The notes beneath the pieces are model-generated. The model saw only the letters and a list, made by a program, of their open reading frames with translations. It had not been told where the DNA came from and searched no databases. Both the position numbers and the translations under genes were made by a program. DNA of 54,320 bases from Phycisphaerae bacterium (GTDB lineage: Bacteria; Planctomycetota; Phycisphaerae; Sedimentisphaerales; Sedimentisphaeraceae), in the NCBI GenBank assembly GCA_027078365.1, contig JALWYQ010000029.1, positions 1 to 54,320 on the forward strand. The letters are read 5' to 3'. Position 1 is the first letter of the stretch. The number at the start of each line of letters is the position of its first letter. This document shows positions 42,605-51,614 of this stretch, one piece after another.

Positions 42605-44632
42605 TCAAACTTCGTTACTCAGCTGTATGGTCTCGTCAGATTTGACGCTAGAGACTGCTTTGTAGAAGCACCAGCCAAGCCCTCCAATTATGACGAATGA
42701 GACGAAGGCCAATATAACGTACGAAACTCCTGTCATATCTGTAACGGCCGGAACATTGGTCTCTTTTGCAGAGTCAGACATCTTAACCAAATAAGATGTT
42801 ATTAGGAAACTCACTAGAAAAACACTGCCAATGCCAGCAATCGAAGAGGAGATACTGGCCCTAACGAGATTTTTGTCTGCTCTGTAATGCGCAACATTGG
42901 CAAATATCAAAGCAAAGCCGCCAAGAACCGCCGCAACTGCAAGGTATGTAGTGTTATGAATTGCGTCGATGCCGTAGAATTTCTTAAGCAAAATGGCAAT
43001 GCTAAGGGCAATCAAGACTAACGACCAAACGCCTGCCTTATTGTCAGATTTATCGCTACTGTAAGCTTGAGAATTAGTCTGGGCATTTCTAGTTGTGGAT
43101 GCAATAATCACAGACAATAGCAACGGTGCAAACACCGCAACACAGTAGCCGACTAGATTCTCAAAAATAAGGTTGCCTTTTTCGTCAAATATCACAAATC
43201 CCTTCATTACAAGATCGTCATAGAGTTTCCAGAAGAAGAGTGTTCCGAGTAAGACTGGTATGACAGTTCGAATAAGGATATTCCACCAGCGACCAAACTG
43301 GAAATCACTTCTAGAGTTTGCATGAAGGCGTAATTTTTCAAGCTGGAAAATCCAACCAAGAGCCAAACACTCAAGAAGCCCTAGTAGTGCAATTCCCCAA
43401 GCGCCATTAATCATTCCATCTATAAGGCCAAGCCAATTTAGCCCGCCCTGCGTTACATATACCAGACCACTACAAAGCCCAACAACACTCATAACCACAA
43501 GAACAACGCTACGGCGCCAACCAGTTTTATCAACTATCGAAGCCAAGACTGATTCGGTAATAGAAAAGGCAGAGTCTATTCCCAAAGTTATAAGTGCAAA
43601 GAAGAAGACTGCGCTAAACCAGGCCGAATATGGCAACTGAGACAATGCATATGGAAACGCCACAAAAGCCAGCGATGGCCCGCTTTTGGTTACATTCTCA
43701 ATTCCAACTGGATGACCAGATGCCGTGGTTGCAAAAGCCATTGCCCCGAGTATTGCAAACACTGCAATACCAGCAATAAAGCTCGTGGCAAAATCCGAGA
43801 TACCTATGATTGTAGCATTGTTGTTAATATCACTTTTTCTGTGGAGGAAACTTGCATAGGTTATCATTACTCCAAAAGCAAGACTCATTGAGAAGAACGC
43901 TTGGCCAAAGGCAATACACCAAATCTTAGGCTCTAATAATCTAGACCAATCTGGAGTAAGGTAATAAGCGAGTCCTTGAGTACTTCCCTCTAGAGTTAAA
44001 CCTCTAACCGTAAGAATAACGAGCATAAGCCATGGAATAGGAACAGTTAGCCATACAATTTTATCAACTGCCTTTACTCCCTTGAAGATACAAAGATACA
44101 TCAATACCCACGCAATGAGAAGTGGCCAGAATAGTTGCCACTGAAACTGACCAAATGCGAAGGTATCATGCATATTTAGGTAATCTTTAAAGAAGAAGTT
44201 ATGCGCATTTGCTACACCATCTACGCCCTGACCTGCCCAAGGCAAAGCACCGCCAGTAACTATCCCTTTGAGGCTTATCCAGAAAAATGAAAGACAATAA
44301 CCAAGTATAACTGGGTAGTAGGTAATGATAATAAAGCCCAGAATTATTGCCCACCAACCAATAAACTCAAGTTTTTTATTGCAAGTTTGATAAGCATTAG
44401 GTGCCGCTTTTTGCGTAAAGTGACCTAAACTAAACTCAAGCGATAAAAGTGGAATTCCAACAAGAAAGATAGCAATTATGTATGGAACTAAAAATGCCCC
44501 ACCACCGCAACTGTAGATTTTGTACGGGAAGCTCCAAAGATTACCAAGCCCCACCGCCGAACCGACAGCCGCCAACACAAAACCACTTCTAGTGCCCCAA
44601 GTCTCACGTTGATTCTCTAAAAGCTGCGCCAT
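42605..44632 (-). CDS. Neurotransmitter:sodium symporter (NSS/SNF family) transporter
   Basis: This 675-residue membrane protein has the NSS signature near the N terminus: WGTRSGFVLAAVGSAVGLGNLWSFPYKIYSCGGGAFLVPY. That region carries the unwound-helix sodium and substrate site (GSAVGLGN) and the RxGF-like start of helix 1. At least 12 hydrophobic helices follow, with an extra C-terminal set beyond the 12 of LeuT. It would take up an amino acid or related compound with sodium. GGAG precedes the ATG. It runs in the same direction as the RAYT gene, separated by the direct repeat, and upstream of it lies the amidohydrolase gene. Confidence 0.88.
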   Translation of the reverse strand: MAQLLENQRETWGTRSGFVLAAVGSAVGLGNLWSFPYKIYSCGGGAFLVPYIIAIFLVGIPLLSLEFSLGHFTQKAAPNAYQTCNKKLEFIGWWAIILGFIIITYYPVILGYCLSFFWISLKGIVTGGALPWAGQGVDGVANAHNFFFKDYLNMHDTFAFGQFQWQLFWPLLIAWVLMYLCIFKGVKAVDKIVWLTVPIPWLMLVILTVRGLTLEGSTQGLAYYLTPDWSRLLEPKIWCIAFGQAFFSMSLAFGVMITYASFLHRKSDINNNATIIGISDFATSFIAGIAVFAILGAMAFATTASGHPVGIENVTKSGPSLAFVAFPYALSQLPYSAWFSAVFFFALITLGIDSAFSITESVLASIVDKTGWRRSVVLVVMSVVGLCSGLVYVTQGGLNWLGLIDGMINGAWGIALLGLLECLALGWIFQLEKLRLHANSRSDFQFGRWWNILIRTVIPVLLGTLFFWKLYDDLVMKGFVIFDEKGNLIFENLVGYCVAVFAPLLLSVIIASTTRNAQTNSQAYSSDKSDNKAGVWSLVLIALSIAILLKKFYGIDAIHNTTYLAVAAVLGGFALIFANVAHYRADKNLVRASISSSIAGIGSVFLVSFLITSYLVKMSDSAKETNVPAVTDMTGVSYVILAFVSFVIIGGLGWCFYKAVSSVKSDETIQLSNEV

Positions 44633-44787
44633 AGAAATTACTCCAAATTGTTAAGGGTAGTCCTACTAAATCAATTGCCTTTTAGCAACAAATAGAAAAA
44701 ATTGGCCTTTGGCAAGAACTCCATGCTTTGAAACTCTTTGTCTTTCAGATATATAGATAGAATCTTTACCTATCTGCCAAATGCTTC

Positions 44788-45561
44788 TTAGATATCTTCC
44801 TTGACTATACCTAAGATTTCTAAAGCATCTCTCTCGACAATCTCTCTAAGCTGAGCCCTCGGTACAGATCCAAGTTGAGTGTCAGCAAATGTTCTGTTAA
44901 AGCCTAGCAGGGATTCAACACTTTCATTAATCTGTCCCTGAGGATAGCCACTACCAAAGAAAAGTTTATCTAGTACCGACGCTTCATACGCCGCTGTTAC
45001 GTCATGATAGAGTCTAAATGTAAAGTTTGAGTTCACCCGTAGACATGCGTAAACATTAGGATGCTTCTTGATGAGAGCTAGAGTCTGCTCGCGGAAAGGA
45101 TAGCCCATCTCCGCCACAACCATCTTTAGCTCAGGAAATTCCCTTGCAATCTCATCGAGAAGGTATGGCTGTGCATAGTCTAATGTTGATTGCTGGGTTG
45201 TCGCAGTGTTATGAAAAAACACAGGAATCTGAAGGTCTAACGCTATTTTGTAGGCCTCCATAGCCCTACTATGGGCTGGATGCATATTAAAATCACTGCA
45301 ATACATAACGACACCGCAAAGATTATTTTGTCTAAAATCTCTAAGAGTGTCCAAATCATCTACTACAGGGTTAAAAACTCCAAAAGGCACGATCTTAGGA
45401 TTGGCCTTAGAGTATTCTGCAACAACCTTGTTCGCGGCTTTATTGTTATCGCAAGCAGATGCCAAAACGAAAGCATTGGAAACATTTTCGCTAGCCTGCT
45501 CAAAGCGGTCTAAATCAAAATCTTCATCAAGATTGATATGTGTATGACAATCTACAATCAT
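44788..45561 (-). CDS. Divergent amidohydrolase_2-type TIM-barrel protein
   Basis: This 257-residue protein starts MIVDCHTHIN, giving His6 and His8; His117 (VFFHNTA) is also kept. At the position of the usual second-half His there is Glu151 (VVAEMGYPF). The usual FGSDYP is FGSGYP, placing Gly205 where the catalytic Asp belongs. The metal site therefore cannot be the normal one. It may bind a single metal by another set, or be a non-hydrolytic relative. GGGGA precedes the ATG. It lies between the NSS symporter and a secreted protein of unknown function on the same strand. Confidence 0.7.
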   Translation of the reverse strand: MIVDCHTHINLDEDFDLDRFEQASENVSNAFVLASACDNNKAANKVVAEYSKANPKIVPFGVFNPVVDDLDTLRDFRQNNLCGVVMYCSDFNMHPAHSRAMEAYKIALDLQIPVFFHNTATTQQSTLDYAQPYLLDEIAREFPELKMVVAEMGYPFREQTLALIKKHPNVYACLRVNSNFTFRLYHDVTAAYEASVLDKLFFGSGYPQGQINESVESLLGFNRTFADTQLGSVPRAQLREIVERDALEILGIVKEDI

Positions 45562-45586
45562 CAGATTCCCCTAAAGCGTAATAACA

Positions 45587-46228
45587 CTAACGCAAGACCC
45601 ATTTTTTCCCTTTGTAAACAAGCGACTGCTGTGGTCTATTTGCGCAGTCACCCGGTATTGCATAATCAAGCTCAAGCGTCTTTCTAAGCAACACCTTAAC
45701 CGGCTTACCAGCAGCGTCTTTCTTTACGGGATCATTAACAGCAACCGTTTCATTACTCAATCCTGCTATAAAAATCTTCACATTTTTAGCTTTAAGGTCG
45801 AAATCTGGTAGTATCACCGCGACATTAATCGTGTTATCCCTACCTTGAAGGACAAAATTCTTAACCTCATCTAGCGATTGCAAGAACGGATAAGAGCCCT
45901 GATTCATCAACTTAATCTTCTCATACACAGCTTTGGTTACGAATTTGCCAGCAACAACTGGCTTAAATGTATCTGTGATAAGTTCGATTTCTGGATAAAA
46001 CTGCACATCATGATTACTCAGATTCGTAAGGGTCAGAATCATGTACCAATATCTCATCGGCTTATCATAACCTGGTAATTGTACGGATATTTGGCGTGGA
46101 TGCTCAAACTTTGTAGATAAAGTCCATAGTTTTGGATTTGAAGCCAAAGTTGGTTTTGGCGCGGCAAATACATTGCCTATGGCCACTAACAACAAGAGAA
46201 CTAATAAAGAAGTATTAATTTTACGCAT
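45587..46228 (-). CDS. Secreted protein of unknown function
   Basis: This 213-residue protein has a clear signal peptide (MRKINTSLLVLLLLVAIGNVFA, cut near residue 22). The mature part looks beta-rich, with WTLSTKFEHPRQISVQLPG, YWYMILTLTNLSNHDVQFYPEIELITD and ending KGKKWVLR. The L-T-N-x-S-x-x-x-V-x-F-x-P pattern resembles an Ig-like or transport-associated domain of envelope proteins, but I do not recognise a named family. AGAGG precedes the ATG. It is 25 bp upstream of the divergent amidohydrolase and probably co-transcribed. Confidence 0.6.
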   Translation of the reverse strand: MRKINTSLLVLLLLVAIGNVFAAPKPTLASNPKLWTLSTKFEHPRQISVQLPGYDKPMRYWYMILTLTNLSNHDVQFYPEIELITDTFKPVVAGKFVTKAVYEKIKLMNQGSYPFLQSLDEVKNFVLQGRDNTINVAVILPDFDLKAKNVKIFIAGLSNETVAVNDPVKKDAAGKPVKVLLRKTLELDYAIPGDCANRPQQSLVYKGKKWVLR

Positions 46229-46467
46229 TTTTACCTCTGCTACGTACCATGAGTCTAGTTTTATAACGAAGCCGGATTTTACACGAAACCATCAGGGTCG
46301 TAAAGCATTATTTAAGGGCCATTTTAACATCTCAAATCTTTAGTAAACCTGCAGACAATAGATGAGGACAAGCCTTAGCAAAATCACAAGTAAGTGCTTG
46401 CTAATTGAATATAAATGAAATATTCTATCGAGTTCAATAACAATTAAGAAGCACACGAGGTCGCGCT

Positions 46468-47874
46468 ATGGACAGAGACAATCAACAAATCATTATCAAA
46501 GACATACTCTCCTTACTCGAAAATCAAGACCATAAGGGCCTTCAGGAGATACTAGAGACCCTGCGTAGTAGTGAGATTGCTGAAATTGTCGAATTTGTCG
46601 GTGTCGAAGACCGTATCACCTTGATGCGGCTACTTGATAAATCAACCGCAGCCGAAGTACTAGAAAAAGTTGATGAGGCTACGAGAGCATCTCTATTTGA
46701 CCAGCTTGAAGATGATGCTCTAAAAGATATCATCAGCGAGCTAGACCCAGATGACGCAGCAGACATTCTCGGCGAACTTCCTGAAGAAGAGAGTGAGGAA
46801 TATCTCTCTGAGATGGAACCTGAAGAGTCTGCGCAGATTAAAGACTTGATGAGCTACTCAGAAGATTCTGCCGGTGGTATTATGGATCCGGTTCTAGTCT
46901 CAGCCAAAGCAGACGAAACAGTTGCTCAGGTTATTGACCACATTCGAGAGCAAGAAATCGATGAAGACTTCTTTTCTATCTACATAACAGACGACGACGG
47001 AACATTTCTCGGCGACGCAAGGGTACGCTCATTACTAACATCAAACCCACAAACGCGCATGGGCGATATTCTCGAACCAGACACTATATACGTTAGTGTC
47101 GATGCAGACCAAGAAGAAGTCCGAAACATCTTTAGTAAAAACGACCTTATCGTTGCACCTGTACTAGACGAGAACAACAAGCTAGTTGGTAGGATTACCG
47201 CCGATAGGATTATTGAGGTCGCAGAAGAAGAGGCTGCCGAAGATATTTACGTAATGGCCGGTACAGACGCCGACGAGCTTGATAAAACCAGTATTGTCCA
47301 CGCCGCTAGAATTCGCATGACTTGGCTAGTGCCGTGCCTGCTTGGCACTGGAATTACAGCACTTGTGATGATACTGTTTAAAAATGTCTTTCTGCACAAG
47401 GATGCTATGCAGATATATGCATTAGTAATCGCCTTTGTCCCTATGATTGCCGCAATTAGCGGTAATGCAGGGTTGCAAACATCTGCTATTGTTGTGTGTG
47501 GACTTGCCACAGGCCACCTAGCTGCCGGTAGAATGAGGCAAGTGTTTGCAAGGGAAGCGAGAGTTGCCATCTTAGTTGCAGTAAGCTGTGGAATTATAGG
47601 TGGAATAATCTGCACAATTTTGCAAAAGCTAAATCTCTCACATGCTCAAACGGTTGATTCTGTATTGATATTAAGAGTCGCGATTGCTTTTACTATTGCG
47701 ATGTTCTCAGCAATTATGGTTGCAACTTCACTTGGCTTACTTTTGCCATTCTTCTTTCGAAAGATAGGCATAGACCCTGCAATAAGTTCAGGGCCATTGG
47801 TAACAACTGCCAACGATTCTATTAGCGTTACTATATACCTTAGCCTATCATTGCTACTGGTATTGGCAGTGTAG
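46468..47874 (+). CDS. mgtE: Magnesium transporter MgtE
   Basis: This 468-residue protein has the full MgtE architecture. There is an N-terminal helical domain of repeats (DALKDIISELDPDDAADILGELPEEE, about 80-110), and a MSYSEDSAGGIMDP motif leading into two CBS domains (about 135-265). A five-helix membrane domain (about 285-468) has VPMIAAISGNAGLQTSAIVV and an ending TTANDSISVTIY that carries the pore Asp region. It is a magnesium channel gated by cytosolic magnesium binding to the N and CBS domains. GAGG precedes the ATG. It converges with the bat operon. Confidence 0.93.
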   Translation: MDRDNQQIIIKDILSLLENQDHKGLQEILETLRSSEIAEIVEFVGVEDRITLMRLLDKSTAAEVLEKVDEATRASLFDQLEDDALKDIISELDPDDAADILGELPEEESEEYLSEMEPEESAQIKDLMSYSEDSAGGIMDPVLVSAKADETVAQVIDHIREQEIDEDFFSIYITDDDGTFLGDARVRSLLTSNPQTRMGDILEPDTIYVSVDADQEEVRNIFSKNDLIVAPVLDENNKLVGRITADRIIEVAEEEAAEDIYVMAGTDADELDKTSIVHAARIRMTWLVPCLLGTGITALVMILFKNVFLHKDAMQIYALVIAFVPMIAAISGNAGLQTSAIVVCGLATGHLAAGRMRQVFAREARVAILVAVSCGIIGGIICTILQKLNLSHAQTVDSVLILRVAIAFTIAMFSAIMVATSLGLLLPFFFRKIGIDPAISSGPLVTTANDSISVTIYLSLSLLLVLAV

Positions 47875-47903
47875 TTTCGTGCCTTTTGGAAACTTTGTGA
47901 GCA

Positions 47904-48710
47904 CTAAATAACTTCCGCCGAATCAGCAGGAATCCATGTGTCTTTAGAGTTTGTAAGTTCGATGTGCCACCAGTTTCTTCTCTGCTCTAAAATCTTGAAC
48001 TCAACACCACTATGCAGAGGCTCTTTAAAACTCTTGTCGTAATTTTCTCCATCGCCTTGTCTAGCTATTGTTGAATCTGCTATAATTACACCGTATTTCA
48101 CGTTTTTATCGATATATCTATCAACGAGAACCGAAGCTGCAAACACGCAGGATACAATCAAAAAGACTATCGACAAAGGCAACGCTGCAGGAACTCTAAT
48201 GCTCAATATAGAAAATATCAAGACCCAGAGAAATAGTAATGCAGCAGATGAAGCTACGATAAACTTAACCTTAGTAGATAAGAGATAGTGCCAAAAGAAT
48301 ATCCTGTGTGCAATCTTTTCTTGAGTATTTATCTCAATCTTATCGACACGACGACTCCTAGCAATTGCTAGATTTTGGCGCAAATCATAGTTAGAGTCAT
48401 CAAGTTTCATTGCCCTCCTATAATTCAAGATTGCTTTACCAATGTTGCCTTCGCGCAAATAACAATTGCCTAGATTGTAGTAGAGCCCTGAATTTTGAAT
48501 TCCACTCTCTGCGATTATCTTCTCATAATTCTCTGCCGCCTGAGAATAGAGCTCTTTAGCCTTGGACTCGTCCTTTTCAAGTAATGCCTTATTAAAAAGC
48601 TCGTTTGAAGCAACGATATCCAAATAGTAATCTCTGCTTTGCTGCGCCGCAAATAAAGTGCAACAAAATAGACCTATCAATATCAATGATACCCTGCGAC
48701 TTCCTATCAT
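47904..48710 (-). CDS. batE: BatE-like TPR and SH3-domain membrane protein
   Basis: This 268-residue protein has a signal peptide or anchor (about 1-22), then tetratricopeptide repeats (ELYSQAAENYEKI, LYYNLGNCYLREGNIGKAILNYRRAMKLD; about 55-105). Two transmembrane helices follow (about 145-195), and a C-terminal SH3-type domain (GVIIADSTIARQG...WWHIELTNSKDTWIPAD). This is the BatE arrangement. ATG overlaps the batD stop by four bases (ATGA). The Bat proteins are linked to envelope stress tolerance, but their molecular role is unclear. Confidence 0.82.
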   Translation of the reverse strand: MIGSRRVSLILIGLFCCTLFAAQQSRDYYLDIVASNELFNKALLEKDESKAKELYSQAAENYEKIIAESGIQNSGLYYNLGNCYLREGNIGKAILNYRRAMKLDDSNYDLRQNLAIARSRRVDKIEINTQEKIAHRIFFWHYLLSTKVKFIVASSAALLFLWVLIFSILSIRVPAALPLSIVFLIVSCVFAASVLVDRYIDKNVKYGVIIADSTIARQGDGENYDKSFKEPLHSGVEFKILEQRRNWWHIELTNSKDTWIPADSAEVI

Positions 48711-50542
48711 TTTAGTCCCTCTTCAATTCTCTTGATAACATCAATAGCAACCTCTGCCCACCTGGCATCGTAATCTGCCTTTAGAGAGCTATAAATACTT
48801 GCCTGGGAGTTATCAATAATAGTCGAATATTTAGACGCATCATCGCTACCGAGAATCTTTTCAATCTCTTCGTAACAATCATGACTCGTAACGGTAGCTT
48901 CTCTGCGATTAAATCTGTCAGCAACATAGCCAAGCATAGCTTCGGCGAGAGCTTTTTTGGCTTCTTGCGAATCTGATGCATTGATAGAATTTATCTTACG
49001 TATAGCCTTACTTGCCGCCTGTTTTTGTCTCTTTAATATCTTCTTAGCTGGGTCTTCGTTGCGCAAGAATCGAACAACCAAGCTCACTATCAACATCAAA
49101 ATAGTTATTGCCCAAAGCGTTAGATTAACGCTAGAGAGAGCTAATCTTTTAACGGAGAAGCTTTGATCCTCCAATAGGCGATGACTCTCAAGATTCGCTT
49201 TTATGCCATTAGCTTCAGATGTAACTTTCTTTGATGTACTTACCATATTGCCATCAAGGCCTTCAACATCTGCAAGAGTGAGCATCTTATTTGGAGACAC
49301 TTGTATATCAATGGCATTACTTCTTGCACTACTGTATTTACCACTTGCAACATCGAAGTAGTTTATGCTTATAGAAGCTATCTTATCGATTGAGTCATTT
49401 CTTGCCCTTATCGTTTGTGTAAAGATTTTCTTTCCATTTTCAATCTTTGGCTTTTGTTTTTGTTTTGAGACTATAAAATCTTTCTCAAAATTTTCTGGAA
49501 ACTTCAAGTCTGACCAATCAACGGCTTTGAGGTAATCTCCGCGAACTACAACCTTTAACTCAATAGGATCTCCAACCTTGACTTTATCCGGTGTGGCAGT
49601 CGCGGTTATAGAATACTTACCTACTAATTTTATATCGCTAGAGGTCTTACCATCATTTGGCAATGGCTCTACTTCCAACGTTAGCGGATTAGACCTAACA
49701 GAGAAGATTTTATATTCTCTTTGATCAAAGAAACCATCAAAGAAGGAATCTCTAGACCTAGAACTACTAACTGCAATCTTAGCCGAGACACTGCTTGGTT
49801 CAAGTTCAAATGTACCAGAGGTAGTTGGTATAAGCACCTTTTTGAACGTAAATTTAAGACAGCTAAAACCTTTGTGTCTAGCTCGACTTTGCTCTACCGC
49901 TACTTTGTTTCCATTTACCGTTATTACTTGAGAAGAAGAACTCAAATCGTTTAAATCGTCTAAGATAATATCTGAATTCTTAAATATTGGGACATTAAAA
50001 CCATAATCTCCTATAGCCTTTGTAATACTGTATCTGATATACCAATTAACGCTAAGAATAACCGGCTCGCCAACATAGCATTTCGACTTAGAGAGTTTCA
50101 TCTCTATATCCATCTTATCTGTCGATGCAGCCTTTATTACAGAGAATGTTACCGGATTGGTATAATAATCTTTGCCATCAATAGTAACTTTAACTGGACC
50201 AATATCGTAATGACCCGCCTCTGGGGCAAGAATGCGATAGGTCATTATGTAGCGTTTAACTTCGTTAACGCTTCTCTTGCCATTGATGATAGTTATAGAC
50301 TTCTGTGACACATTGCTCTCGTTTGGCCCTTGAGGGTCAAAATCATCAAACGCAGTAGTGTCAACATCGCCAGCCTTATCATCACCGTCTATCATGATTT
50401 TATAATCAAACCTACTGTTCTCGTAGATATCTTTAGAGTTATCTACAAAGGCATAGACCTTTATCTCTGCCTTTGCGGTGCAAACAAGCACAGATAACGC
50501 CATTACAATAGATAAAAGATTGTTTCTCTTTATCAGTAACAA
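48707..50542 (-). CDS. batD: BatD-like protein (oxygen-tolerance/BatD family)
   Basis: The start is probably TTG at 50542, with GAGG seven bases upstream; this gives a proper signal peptide (ending VCTAKA) and avoids the overlap with batC that a TTG at 50575 would create. The product has about 611 residues. The periplasmic part is a series of beta domains with BatD features (NSRFDYKIMIDG, GPVKVTIDGKDYYTNPVTFSV, KVGDPIELKVVVRGDYLKAVDWSDLKFPENF). One transmembrane helix lies around residue 465, then a cytosolic helical region rich in Lys/Ala/Glu. It is the fourth bat gene of the operon. Confidence 0.83.
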   Translation of the reverse strand: MLLIKRNNLLSIVMALSVLVCTAKAEIKVYAFVDNSKDIYENSRFDYKIMIDGDDKAGDVDTTAFDDFDPQGPNESNVSQKSITIINGKRSVNEVKRYIMTYRILAPEAGHYDIGPVKVTIDGKDYYTNPVTFSVIKAASTDKMDIEMKLSKSKCYVGEPVILSVNWYIRYSITKAIGDYGFNVPIFKNSDIILDDLNDLSSSSQVITVNGNKVAVEQSRARHKGFSCLKFTFKKVLIPTTSGTFELEPSSVSAKIAVSSSRSRDSFFDGFFDQREYKIFSVRSNPLTLEVEPLPNDGKTSSDIKLVGKYSITATATPDKVKVGDPIELKVVVRGDYLKAVDWSDLKFPENFEKDFIVSKQKQKPKIENGKKIFTQTIRARNDSIDKIASISINYFDVASGKYSSARSNAIDIQVSPNKMLTLADVEGLDGNMVSTSKKVTSEANGIKANLESHRLLEDQSFSVKRLALSSVNLTLWAITILMLIVSLVVRFLRNEDPAKKILKRQKQAASKAIRKINSINASDSQEAKKALAEAMLGYVADRFNRREATVTSHDCYEEIEKILGSDDASKYSTIIDNSQASIYSSLKADYDARWAEVAIDVIKRIEEGLK

Positions 50543-50558
50543 TTTAATACCTCGTTTC

Positions 50559-51590
50559 TTACCAGTCTTTATCAACCGTTCTATAAGGAAGCCTCAAAAT
50601 AACCCTTTTCTTTTTATTTTCTTTTTCCTTATCGATAATTTGATTCGCTATCCTCTGAGCCTCTTGCTGGCCTTTATCTTTATTTGCCCAACTTTTATCA
50701 TCTGCGCCAACTTTATGCTTCGAATCCTGTTTCTTTTGCTGAGGCTTTTGCTTCTGTTTGTTATCGTTTTTCTGCCTATTACTCTGCTTGTTTTTCTGAG
50801 AATCATCTTTCTTTTGATTCTCTTTATCCTTGTTGTCTTGCTTTTGTTTATCTTGATTCTGTTTTTGTTTATCTTGATTTTTATTATCTTGCTTGTCTTT
50901 GTTATCTTGCTTGTCTTTGTTGTCTTGCTTTTGTTTGTTTTGATTTTGCTTCTGTTTATCTTGCTTCTTTTTGTCTTGCTTGTCTTTGTTGTTTTGTTGA
51001 TTCTGTTTTTTCTTGTCTTTGTCTTTCTTGTCTTTGTTATCTTTATTGTCTTTGTTATCTTTATTGTCTTTGTTTTGTTGCTTTTGTTGGTCTTGCTGCT
51101 TCTTTCTTTCCAAGAGTTTTTTCTCAAATTCTCTAGCGAGTTCTATTGCAGGGCCAACCTTATCTATGCCCTCACCAAGGTCTTTAGCTGTTTGCCAATT
51201 AGAAATGGCATCTTTGACCACAACCATAGCCTCATCTGGATTTTGCTGCTTAGCAAACGCCTCTTTGAGCTGCGCGCTAGCAAGGTTAAATTTACTCTTA
51301 GCTGTGAGACTACTATCCTTGCTTTTGGCAGAGGCTCTCATATAACCATCAATTGCATCTTGATATTTTCCAAGTTTATAGTACGCATTGGCTTGATTGT
51401 GCAACAAAACTGGATTCTCTGGACTAAGTTTGAGAGCTTCTGAATACAATTTCAGCGCATCTTCATATTTACCGTCCTTGTAAAACTTATCTGCATCTCT
51501 AGCTATTGATGCAACCGTTTTGCCAATCGTTACTCCAGATAACGACACGATAAACGATAGCACGAGTATTTTAAAGGTTATCTTTTTCAT
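50559..51590 (-). CDS. batC: BatC-like TPR protein with long Lys/Gln/Asn/Asp low-complexity tail
   Basis: This 343-residue protein has a signal peptide (about 1-23). Tetratricopeptide repeats (about 30-150) include ARDADKFYKDGKYEDALKLYSEALKLSPENPVLLHNQANAYYKLG. From about residue 160 to 295 it is almost only K, Q, N and D in short repeats (NKDNKD, KQDNKDKQ), a typical though unusually long BatC-type basic tail, here extremely charged and surely disordered. The matching DNA is strongly strand-biased and gives a long false hydrophobic reading frame on the other strand. It lies between batB and batD. Confidence 0.8.
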   Translation of the reverse strand: MKKITFKILVLSFIVSLSGVTIGKTVASIARDADKFYKDGKYEDALKLYSEALKLSPENPVLLHNQANAYYKLGKYQDAIDGYMRASAKSKDSSLTAKSKFNLASAQLKEAFAKQQNPDEAMVVVKDAISNWQTAKDLGEGIDKVGPAIELAREFEKKLLERKKQQDQQKQQNKDNKDNKDNKDNKDKKDKDKKKQNQQNNKDKQDKKKQDKQKQNQNKQKQDNKDKQDNKDKQDNKNQDKQKQNQDKQKQDNKDKENQKKDDSQKNKQSNRQKNDNKQKQKPQQKKQDSKHKVGADDKSWANKDKGQQEAQRIANQIIDKEKENKKKRVILRLPYRTVDKDW

Positions 51591-51614
51591 AGGAATTTCT
51601 TTAACTAGAAAATT

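Noticed and set aside
51000..51080. Regularly repeated TTTGTTATCTTTATTGTC units that look array-like
   Set aside because: They are codon-level repeats of the BatC tail (NKDNKD), without spacers, so not a CRISPR array.
50478..51443. Long hydrophobic reading frame on the plus strand opposite batC and batD
   Set aside because: It is the complement of the Lys/Gln/Asn/Asp codons of the BatC-like tail; simple-sequence DNA gives Leu/Phe/Val-rich frames. It lacks a ribosome-binding site.
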